Made by a program: the position numbers and the translations under genes. The notes under the pieces are model-generated. The model was not told the origin of the DNA. It saw only the letters and a list, made by a program, of their open reading frames with translations, and did no database searches. Shown here one piece after another: positions 1 through 5,511 of a DNA stretch of 7,949 nucleotides. The stretch comes from an uncultured Oscillibacter sp. (GTDB taxonomy: Bacteria > Bacillota > Clostridia > Oscillospirales > Oscillospiraceae), in assembly GCF_900544955.1 (NCBI RefSeq), contig NZ_UQXD01000066.1:1-7949 (forward strand), written 5' to 3'. Each line of letters opens with the position of its first letter. The stretch's first letter is position 1.

Positions 1-252
1 CCCCGCCGCCAGCCCCAGCGTCCGCCGCCGCTTGGGCGCCGTGGGCCCCAGCCGCAGCAGCGCCGCCCGGGTGGCCAGGCACCCGGCGCACAGCACCGCA
101 AAGGCCCGCCAGCCCCCGCCGGCCACATAGAACCCCATGCACGCCAGCTCCAGCGCCGCCAGGGCCGCGCTCCGGCTCCGCCGGGCCAGCAGCAGGCAGC
201 CCCCTGCCGTCACCGCCAGGAAGGCCAGAAAAGAGAGGGATTGAAAGCTCAT
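1..252 (-). CDS. Probable MBOAT-family membrane O-acyltransferase, N-terminal 84 codons (partial at left edge)
   Basis: An open frame starts at ATG 252-250 and stays open to the window edge, giving 84 codons that begin MSFQSLSFLAFLAV. A first hydrophobic helix (about residues 6-23) is followed by a short basic loop (ARRSRS), a second hydrophobic stretch with GFYVAGG, a third hydrophobic segment, and a basic KRRR loop leading into another helix. This layout, especially the F-x-S-L-x-F-L start and the FY motif after the second helix, matches the N-terminus of MBOAT proteins (AlgI/DltB/PatA type), which move acyl groups onto exported polysaccharides or teichoic acids. The catalytic histidine lies outside the window, so the family call rests on the N-terminus only and the substrate cannot be given. 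The start is one nucleotide after the stop of the upstream Xre regulator (TGA-G-ATG) with only a weak Shine-Dalgarno, suggesting translational coupling. Confidence 0.6.
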   Translation of the reverse strand, partial: MSFQSLSFLAFLAVTAGGCLLLARRSRSAALAALELACMGFYVAGGGWRAFAVLCAGCLATRAALLRLGPTAPKRRRTLGLAAG

Positions 253-253
253 C

Positions 254-937
254 TCACTTCTGGGTCAGGCCGCTGAGCCGGGCGTCGGCGGTGCTGAGAA
301 TCTGGGTCAGGCTCTGGCACCGGCCGGGGTATCCGGCGGAGAGGGCCTCCGGCGACAGGTCCGGAAACGCCGCCTTCTGGGCGGTCTGGGCCCGGAGGGC
401 CCGGGCGTAGCGGGTCTCCGCCAGCTTCATGTCCGCGTCCGCCGCACCCATGGTGCAGGCGGCGGGGTCCAGGGCGAAGTAGGCCTCGTTGCCGCCGGCG
501 GCCCGGTAGAGATGGCGGTAGAGCTGGTAGACGGCGCTAGTGAGATACTCCGCCGCGGAGTTGATGGCGGCCTTGTCCCCCAGCTTGCCCAGCAGGCCGA
601 ACAGCACGCCCACGGCGCCGGAGAGGAGCTTGCTCTGCAAGGTGGCCAGCACGCTGCCCTGGAGCACGTTGCCCGGCTCCGCCGCGTTCAGCACCTCTTC
701 GCTGGTGAGCATGCTGCCCTCCCGGGACAGTGTGCGGCCCAGGATGAAGTCGGCGGAGACGTTATAGTAATCGCAGGCCCGCACCACAAAGGACAGTCCC
801 GGTTCCCGGATGCCGTTTTCATAGTGGCTCAACAGGGCCTGGGAAATGCCCAGGTCCGCGGCGGCGGTGCGCTGGGAGACGCCGCGCTCCTGCCGCAGCA
901 GGGACAATGTGCGGGAAAATTCAGTCATGGAAGCCAT
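254..937 (-). CDS. Xre-family helix-turn-helix transcriptional regulator with unassigned C-terminal domain
   Basis: A 227-aa protein. Residues about 5-68 form a Cro/C1-type (HTH_3) DNA-binding domain: LLRQERGVSQ opens it, the recognition helix region reads GISQALLSHYENG, and it ends with the usual YYNVSADFILGRT segment. Residues about 80-227 match no domain I recognise; they appear helical, with a hydrophobic patch (SGAVGVLFGLLGKLG) followed by a charged, alanine-rich half that could be for dimerisation or ligand sensing. No transmembrane helix is convincing. ATG 937 is chosen because AAGGAG at 945-950 lies 7 nt upstream; the second ATG (928) lacks a well-placed site. It has its own promoter (979-1007) with an inverted repeat that could be its operator, and it is followed by a probable MBOAT gene after a 1-nt gap. 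A regulator of that unit is the simplest reading, but this is inference. Confidence 0.85.
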   Translation of the reverse strand: MASMTEFSRTLSLLRQERGVSQRTAAADLGISQALLSHYENGIREPGLSFVVRACDYYNVSADFILGRTLSREGSMLTSEEVLNAAEPGNVLQGSVLATLQSKLLSGAVGVLFGLLGKLGDKAAINSAAEYLTSAVYQLYRHLYRAAGGNEAYFALDPAACTMGAADADMKLAETRYARALRAQTAQKAAFPDLSPEALSAGYPGRCQSLTQILSTADARLSGLTQK

Positions 938-973
938 GTTCTCTCTCCTTTTGGGTTCTTCTCAAATACGCAG

Positions 974-998
974 GGTATAGTTTAGCAAAAAGGATACC
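974..998. promoter_or_regulatory. Candidate operator: imperfect inverted repeat over the Xre gene promoter
   Basis: Arms GGTAT (974-978) and ATACC (994-998) are exact inverted repeats separated by 15 nt. They cover the -10 hexamer and most of the spacer of the predicted promoter. Xre/Cro-type repressors often bind such dyads and autoregulate. The arms are only 5 bp, so chance is a real alternative. Confidence 0.3.
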
Positions 999-1007
999 AA
1001 ATGTAAA
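979..1007 (-). promoter_or_regulatory. Sigma-A type promoter of the Xre regulator gene
   Basis: On the minus strand a -35 box TTTACA (1002-1007, 5/6 match to TTGACA) is followed after exactly 17 nt by TAAACT (979-984, 4/6 match to TATAAT). Transcription would start near 972, leaving a leader of about 35 nt that contains the AAGGAG site at 945-950. The segment 950-1015 is clearly more AT-rich than its surroundings and lies between the HAD gene's terminator and the regulator, where a promoter is expected. Confidence 0.6.
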
Positions 1008-1076
1008 GAGATTTGCGGATGGGAGGGCGGTATTTTCTCACTCGGGGGCGGGTGGGGCCTTCGCGCAGCCGGATGC

Positions 1077-1102
1077 AAAAAAGAGGGCTTTCGCCCTCTT
1101 TT
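1077..1102 (-). terminator. Intrinsic terminator of the HAD hydrolase gene
   Basis: Read on the minus strand, the stem GAGGGC/GCCCTC (1083-1088 and 1093-1098) closes a GAAA tetraloop, is extended by A:U pairs, and runs into six T residues (1077-1082). It starts 3 nt after the HAD stop codon. The A tract on the other side means it could also work for plus-strand transcription, but no gene is seen there. Confidence 0.9.
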
Positions 1103-1105
1103 GCC

Positions 1106-1987
1106 TCAAAACAGTCCCACTTGGTTGGGCAGCACATCCCCGCCGATGGAGCGCAGCTGCTGGACGTTCTCCTCCCACAGCCGGTCCGCGATGGCCATTT
1201 TCCGGATGATGTTTTTCACCGTGGCGTCCAGGGCCGTGCCCTCCCGGTAGTCCGCCGGGAAGATGAAGTCCACCCGCCCCTTGGCCAGCAAATCCTCCAC
1301 CCCCAGGCGGTTGCTCTCCTGGTACACGGCGATGGCCTGGCCGCCGTAGGCCCGCATCATCTTCATACAGGGCACGTCGGAGAGGCCGTCGCCCACGTAG
1401 ATCATGTTGGTGAAGGGCACCCGCTTGCTGTCGTCCGGCATGGAGTCGTTGAGCGTCTTGTCGTCGGACACGTCCAGCACGCCCTTGTTGATCCGGTAGA
1501 CGAACTGGGTCTTGGCGGTGAAATTCACCGCCAGCTTGGGCCACACCGGCCTGCCCGCCCCGTCGTAGTAGAACTCGCTGGCGTAGATCTCCTTGAAGGC
1601 GCCGCTGATGCCGGACCCCTCGATGATCTCCCGCAGGCCGGAGGAGATGATGTAGTGCTCCACCCGGACCCCCTGCTCCGTCCCGAAGGCGTTGATCCGG
1701 TCAAACCATCCCTCCACGCCGGGGAAAAGGACGATGCTGCGCCCCTTTTCCACCAGGTCCTGCCGGGTGAAGGGGAGGTCTTTTTTCTCCGCCTCCTGAA
1801 GCATGGTGTACATATAGGCCAGGATGCCGTCGATGCGGTTGCCCCGGCCAAAGCCGTTGGCCTCCGCCCAGAACTCCGCCGGGGTCATACCCAGGCTGGG
1901 AATGAAGGCGTAATCCTGCATGTCGGTGGTGCAGAGGGTTTTGTCAAAGTCGTATAAAAACGCGATGATGGGCTGCTGCTTGTCCAT
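1106..1987 (-). CDS. HAD-superfamily hydrolase (phosphoserine-phosphatase-like phosphatase)
   Basis: A 293-aa cytoplasmic protein with the HAD catalytic motifs in order. Motif I is YDFDKTL, with nucleophile D13 and acid/base D15. Motif II is ISSG (S115/S116). A candidate motif III lysine is in TAKTQF (K159). Motif IV is VGDGLSD (D200, D204), the Mg2+ site. Between motifs I and II, residues about 20-95 form a mainly helical cap, as in C1-capped enzymes. HAD phosphatases of this layout hydrolyse small phosphomonoesters; the substrate cannot be told from sequence. AAGGAG at 1995-2000 is 7 nt upstream of the ATG. The start codon is only 18 nt past the U-tract of the divIVA terminator, so no separate promoter fits between them: the gene depends on read-through or on a promoter inside divIVA. 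It ends at its own strong terminator. Family certain, role unknown. Confidence 0.9.
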   Translation of the reverse strand: MDKQQPIIAFLYDFDKTLCTTDMQDYAFIPSLGMTPAEFWAEANGFGRGNRIDGILAYMYTMLQEAEKKDLPFTRQDLVEKGRSIVLFPGVEGWFDRINAFGTEQGVRVEHYIISSGLREIIEGSGISGAFKEIYASEFYYDGAGRPVWPKLAVNFTAKTQFVYRINKGVLDVSDDKTLNDSMPDDSKRVPFTNMIYVGDGLSDVPCMKMMRAYGGQAIAVYQESNRLGVEDLLAKGRVDFIFPADYREGTALDATVKNIIRKMAIADRLWEENVQQLRSIGGDVLPNQVGLF

Positions 1988-2005
1988 ACTTCCGCTCCTT
2001 TTCGC

Positions 2006-2035
2006 AAAAAAAGCGGCTCTTCCGAGCCGCTTTTT
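2006..2035 (-). terminator. Intrinsic terminator after divIVA, bidirectional in shape
   Basis: The stem GCGGCTC/GAGCCGC (2013-2019 and 2024-2030) has a 4-nt loop and is extended by A:T pairs on both sides. On the minus strand it runs into seven T residues (2006-2012). It begins immediately after the divIVA stop codon (2037-2039) and ends 18 nt before the HAD start codon. It marks the 3' end of the mutL-to-divIVA gene run. Confidence 0.9.
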
Positions 2036-2036
2036 C

Positions 2037-2729
2037 TCATTCCTCGCCTTTGTAGTTGCGACCGAATTTCAGCTCCTTGAGGTTGATCCGGCGGGTGGGC
2101 TCCGAGGGCTCCTCCGCGGCAAAGGGGTCCCCGTCGGGATACGCCGTCTCCGGCGCCTCCACCGGGGCCTCCACCTCTGGGGCGGGCTCCTCCTCCGCCT
2201 GGCTCTCAAAGGCGGCCATCACCCGCTCCTCAATCTCCTCCACCGGGGCCTCCGCCGCGGCGGGGACCTCCACCTCCACGGGGAGCTGGGGAAGCTGGTC
2301 CAGCATCTGGAGCTCCTTGGCGCAGACCTCCCGGCTGGCGGCGATGAACCGGGCCAGCTCCTGCTGCCCCTGGCGCAGCCGGGCCTCCGCCGCCTCCACC
2401 TCCAGGTGCAGCTGGGCGATCTTCTCCCGGGCGTCGCTCTCGGCCCGGGCCATCAGCTCGTCCCGCTTGGCCTCCGCCTCGTGGACGATGGAGTCCGCCA
2501 TCTTCTGGGCGGTGAGGAGGGTGGCCCGCATGGAGTCCTCTGTGGCTCGATAGTCCTCCACCTTCTCCACCAAAACCTTCATCTTGGCCTTCAGGGCCGC
2601 GTTTTCCTTGTAAAGCGCCGTATAGTCGTCGGTGAGCTCGTCCAGAAACTCGTCCACCATGGCCATATTGTAGCCGCCCATGACCGCCTTGGTAAAGGAA
2701 TGGGTGGAGACCTCCTGCGGTGTCAGCAT
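2037..2729 (-). CDS. divIVA: DivIVA-family septum/pole site protein
   Basis: A 230-aa protein. The N-terminal lipid-binding domain (MLTPQEVSTHSFTK followed by GGYNMAMVDEFLDEL, residues about 1-35) is diagnostic of DivIVA, which binds negatively curved membrane at septa and poles and recruits division or cell-wall factors. A long coiled coil runs from about 35 to 145. It is followed by a Pro/Glu/Ala-rich acidic linker (about 150-212) and a short basic conserved tail (INLKELKFGRNYKG). The acidic linker makes it longer than B. subtilis DivIVA (about 164 aa). The start follows an AGAGGAAG-like site, 30 nt after sepF. It is the last gene before the terminator at 2006-2035. Gene order yggS-sepF-divIVA supports the call, although ylmG and ylmH, which usually lie between sepF and divIVA, are missing here. 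Confidence 0.93.
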   Translation of the reverse strand: MLTPQEVSTHSFTKAVMGGYNMAMVDEFLDELTDDYTALYKENAALKAKMKVLVEKVEDYRATEDSMRATLLTAQKMADSIVHEAEAKRDELMARAESDAREKIAQLHLEVEAAEARLRQGQQELARFIAASREVCAKELQMLDQLPQLPVEVEVPAAAEAPVEEIEERVMAAFESQAEEEPAPEVEAPVEAPETAYPDGDPFAAEEPSEPTRRINLKELKFGRNYKGEE

Positions 2730-2753
2730 ATCGGTTCTTCCTCTCTATGTAGA

Positions 2754-2762
2754 AATATATCA
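2754..2762 (-). promoter_or_regulatory. Candidate extended -10 promoter element for divIVA
   Basis: TGATATATT on the minus strand fits TGnTATAAT with one mismatch in the hexamer. The TG comes from the sepF stop codon. A possible -35, AAAACA (2777-2782), matches only 3/6 at 17-nt spacing. Transcription would start near 2747 and leave a very short leader that still holds the divIVA ribosome site. The patch is unusually AT-rich for this window. Confidence 0.3.
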
Positions 2763-3194
2763 GAAATACAGGCCGTTGTTTTCCAGCTCGTCGATTAGAT
2801 CCCCCTCGATGTCCACATGGTAGGGGGTGATGATGTAGGTGTTGGCCGCCACCTTTTTGATCTTGCCCTCGCCGGCATAGGCCACGCCGGACAAAAAGTC
2901 GATCAGCCGCCGGGCGATGTCCTTGTTGGTGGACTCCAGGTTCAGCACCACCGTCCGCTTGTCCTTGAGATGGTCGGCAATCTCCGAGGCGTTTTCAAAC
3001 CGCTCCGGCTTCACCAGCACCACCTTCAGCTGGGTGGTGGCGTGGATGTTCACCACCTTGTTTCTCCGGTCCTCCGTCTTGCCGCGGCGGTCGTCGAAGG
3101 CGTCTCTCCGGGGCGTGTCGTCAAACTCCTCGAATTCCTCGTCCTCATCCTCATAGGGATGGGCCAGCTTCTTCAGCTCGTCCAAAATGCTCAT
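2760..3194 (-). CDS. sepF: Cell division protein SepF
   Basis: A 144-aa protein from the chosen start. It has an amphipathic N-terminal membrane-targeting helix (MSILDELKKLAH), a very acidic linker rich in D/E/R (about 14-45), then the SepF core (about 48-135) with KVVLVKPERFENASEIADHLK, VVLNLE, IARRLIDFLSG and the closing segment NTYIITP. SepF polymerises into rings, ties FtsZ to the membrane and helps septum formation. The start at 3194 is preferred over ATG 3209 because GGGAGG (3202-3207) sits 7 nt upstream of it and overlaps the earlier ATG, and because MSILDELKK is the expected family N-terminus. It lies 24 nt after yggS and 30 nt before divIVA, the conserved division-cluster context. 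Confidence 0.95.
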   Translation of the reverse strand: MSILDELKKLAHPYEDEDEEFEEFDDTPRRDAFDDRRGKTEDRRNKVVNIHATTQLKVVLVKPERFENASEIADHLKDKRTVVLNLESTNKDIARRLIDFLSGVAYAGEGKIKKVAANTYIITPYHVDIEGDLIDELENNGLYF

Positions 3195-3201
3195 GGCAAT
3201 G

Positions 3202-3207
3202 CCTCCC
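3202..3207 (-). promoter_or_regulatory. Ribosome binding site that fixes the sepF start
   Basis: GGGAGG is 7 nt upstream of ATG 3194. The alternative in-frame ATG at 3209-3207 overlaps this site and has no comparable site of its own, so translation most likely begins at 3194. Confidence 0.75.
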
Positions 3208-3218
3208 ATCGGCGTTTC

Positions 3219-3911
<693 letters not shown>

Positions 3912-3919
3912 CCTTCCAG

Positions 3920-3924
3920 CTCCT
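3920..3924 (-). promoter_or_regulatory. Ribosome binding site that fixes the yggS start
   Basis: AGGAG lies 8 nt upstream of ATG 3911, in the 22-nt gap after the HlyD-like gene. It rules in the shorter start over ATG 3944, which is inside the upstream gene. Confidence 0.7.
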
Positions 3925-3933
3925 CTCTCTTTC

Positions 3934-5187
3934 TCAATCCACAACTTTTCCGTCGTACAGGTCGTTGGCCGTGATGATGACGGTGTCCCCCGGTCGGAGG
4001 CGGCTGCTCTCGCTGTTGACCTGCCCCGCCTGCACCAGCAAAAAGCCGTCGCCGTTGTACAGCACCTCCACCGGCTTGAACCGGGCCTCCTTGCCCACCA
4101 CGCAGTAGATGCCCAGCCGCTCCTCCACTGTGCGGGTACCGTCCTCGTTCAGCAGGGTGCGGGAGGCCCGCAGGGCCTCCTTGGGCACCCGGATGCCGCT
4201 GTGGGTGGTGCGCACCACCTGGGCGCTCTGCTGGCGCAGCAGCGTCAATTGGGGCAGGTAGCTGCTGCCCCGGAAGGTCACCACCACCCGGCCGTTCTCC
4301 TCCGGACCCACGGCGTCCACCGTCACCGGCAGCTCCCGCTCCACGCCCTTGGCAAACTGGAGCCGGAGGTCCCGGCTCTCCTGAAGCGTCTGGGCCTCCG
4401 CCGTCCGCAGGGAGGCCGCGTAGTACCAGTTGTCCCCCAGGACCAGCTTCCCCACCTGGGACTTGGCCGCCTCGTCCGGCCGCAGCGCCGCCAGGCGGGA
4501 GGGGGTCAGCTCCGGCAGCACCGCCGGGGTCAGCACCGTCTCATAGCCGTCCACCACCGCGGAGTACAGCCCGGAGACCGGCGCCGTGATCCGCCGGATG
4601 GAGTTTGCCGCCTGGGAGCGGAGGCTTTTCAGCTGGCCCTCCAGCTCCCCGATCTGGGCGGAGAGGTCCTCCGTGTCGGAGTAGGTGTAGTCCCGCTTGA
4701 GCACCAGGGCTCGCAGCTCGCCGCCCTGCTTCTCCGCGTCGTACAACCGGTCCGCCGCCAGGCTGCCCCGGTAGCTCAGAAGGCTCTGCATGATCTGGGC
4801 GTCCAGCTTCAGCGACGCCTCGGACCCCAGGGCCGCCTCCTGGGCGTATTGGAGCTGCTCGATGCGGACCTGAAGGCTCTCCATCTCGCCCTGGCGGTCC
4901 AGGGAGGCCTGGTCGGCGTAGGCCACGGCCACGGTGCCGCCGGCGCTGACCCGCTCCCCCTCCCCCCGCTGCAGCCGCAGCAGTCCGCTGGCGTCGTTGG
5001 AGAGGACCTGCTCCTGCCGCACCACGTAGCCGGACAGGTCCACCCCCTCCTCCACCTGATAGGAATAGGCCATGGTGGTGGTGAGGGGGTCGCTGAAATA
5101 GCGGAAGCCCTGGATGCCGAAATAGGCCAGCACCGCCAGCGTCACCGCCGCCATCAATAATTTGGTTCCCAAGCTGCTCTGCTTCAT
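3934..5187 (-). CDS. Membrane-anchored HlyD-family (barrel-sandwich hybrid) protein of a division cluster
   Basis: A 417-aa protein with one N-terminal membrane anchor (residues about 9-25) and the rest predicted outside the cell. Residues about 48-90 (GYVVRQEQV through GERVSAGGTVAVAY) form the first half of a lipoyl/barrel-sandwich domain. Residues about 95-195 are rich in Q/E/L and probably form a helical hairpin. ITAPVSGLY (200-208) begins the second half of the barrel, and the C-terminal part has beta-rich membrane-fusion-protein-like domains (IRVPKEALR, then GDGFLLVQ and LRPGDTVIITA). HlyD/YknX-like adaptors normally link to an ABC or MFS transporter, but no transporter gene is near. Its neighbours are hfq and yggS-sepF-divIVA, so a division or envelope role is a reasonable inference, not shown. 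Its Shine-Dalgarno (GGGAGG, 5196-5201) is 8 nt from ATG 5187 and largely within a hairpin stem (5196-5220). Confidence 0.8.
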   Translation of the reverse strand: MKQSSLGTKLLMAAVTLAVLAYFGIQGFRYFSDPLTTTMAYSYQVEEGVDLSGYVVRQEQVLSNDASGLLRLQRGEGERVSAGGTVAVAYADQASLDRQGEMESLQVRIEQLQYAQEAALGSEASLKLDAQIMQSLLSYRGSLAADRLYDAEKQGGELRALVLKRDYTYSDTEDLSAQIGELEGQLKSLRSQAANSIRRITAPVSGLYSAVVDGYETVLTPAVLPELTPSRLAALRPDEAAKSQVGKLVLGDNWYYAASLRTAEAQTLQESRDLRLQFAKGVERELPVTVDAVGPEENGRVVVTFRGSSYLPQLTLLRQQSAQVVRTTHSGIRVPKEALRASRTLLNEDGTRTVEERLGIYCVVGKEARFKPVEVLYNGDGFLLVQAGQVNSESSRLRPGDTVIITANDLYDGKVVD

Positions 5188-5195
5188 GTACCTGC

Positions 5196-5220
5196 CTCCC
5201 GTGCCCCCCTGTCACGGGAG
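5196..5220 (-). promoter_or_regulatory. Hairpin enclosing the Shine-Dalgarno of the HlyD-like gene
   Basis: In the 38-nt gap after hfq, the minus strand has a perfect 8-bp inverted repeat, CTCCCGTG (5213-5220) and CACGGGAG (5196-5203), with a 9-nt loop (5204-5212) containing six G. The 3' arm contains most of the GGGAGG ribosome site of the downstream gene. No T-run follows, so it is not an intrinsic terminator. It could lower translation of the HlyD-like protein unless opened by ribosomes leaving hfq or by an RNA-binding factor. Confidence 0.55.
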
Positions 5221-5225
5221 CCCGC

Positions 5226-5450
5226 TCACACCTCCGCCAGCTCCACCGGCCGCACCGGCGCAATGGTGGAAATGGCGTGCTTGTAGATGATCTGCTGCCT
5301 GCCCTCGCTGTCCAAAACCACCACGAAGGCGTCAAATCCGGTGATGACGCCCCGCATCTGGAAGCCGTTCATCAAAAACATGGTCACCGGGAGCTTGTCC
5401 CGTTTTGCCCGGAGGAGAAATAAATCCTGTAAATTCGCTTTGCTCTGCAT
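5226..5450 (-). CDS. hfq: RNA chaperone Hfq
   Basis: A 74-aa Sm-like protein that forms a hexameric ring and helps small RNAs pair with mRNAs. Key residues are present: Q8 and D9 in NLQDLFL, the Sm1 region ending in GFDAFVVVL (F39, D40, F42), and the Sm2 signature YKHAISTI (56-63), with Y56, K57 and H58 lining the proximal U-binding pore. The lateral rim has K16-R17-D18-K19, close to the basic RRER of E. coli Hfq. The C-terminal tail is very short (11 residues after Sm2), as in Gram-positive Hfq. AAGGAG (5459-5464) is 8 nt upstream of the ATG. The miaA-hfq order is widely conserved, including in Bacillus and Enterobacteria. The 61-nt gap to miaA contains repeated GCGGACG segments that may form alternative hairpins. 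Confidence 0.97.
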   Translation of the reverse strand: MQSKANLQDLFLLRAKRDKLPVTMFLMNGFQMRGVITGFDAFVVVLDSEGRQQIIYKHAISTIAPVRPVELAEV

Positions 5451-5452
5451 GT

Positions 5453-5510
5453 CGTCCGCTCCTTTTTTCTTTGTGAGCCGGACGCTGGGTTCTCTTTCCG
5501 TCCGCCCCAG
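5453..5510 (-). promoter_or_regulatory. Possible alternative hairpins in the hfq leader
   Basis: On the minus strand GCGGACG occurs twice, just after the miaA stop (5499-5505) and between the hfq ribosome site and ATG (5453-5459). A central CGTCCG (5479-5484) can pair over 6 bp with either copy, but not both at once. CTGGG (5506-5510) can also pair with CCCAG (5485-5489), which lies next to the central arm. Pairing with the downstream copy would occupy the spacer between Shine-Dalgarno and start codon. The arms are short and the region GC-rich, so chance is possible. Confidence 0.25.
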
Positions 5511-5511
5511 G

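Noticed and set aside
938..1105. A small gene or RNA in the largest intergenic gap
   Set aside because: The gap is accounted for by the HAD terminator, a G-rich stretch and the Xre promoter; no start codon with a ribosome site and no tRNA-like fold was found.
1013..1957. A 314-codon open frame on the plus strand opposite the HAD gene
   Set aside because: The minus-strand HAD protein has all catalytic motifs, its own ribosome site and a terminator; the plus frame has none and runs through that terminator.
3912..3944. A longer yggS start at ATG 3944
   Set aside because: It would overlap the HlyD-like gene and add 11 residues not typical of the family; ATG 3911 has a good ribosome site.
5196..5220. 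The hairpin after hfq as an intrinsic terminator
   Set aside because: No T-run follows the stem on either strand; the sequence after it is the ribosome site and start of the next gene.
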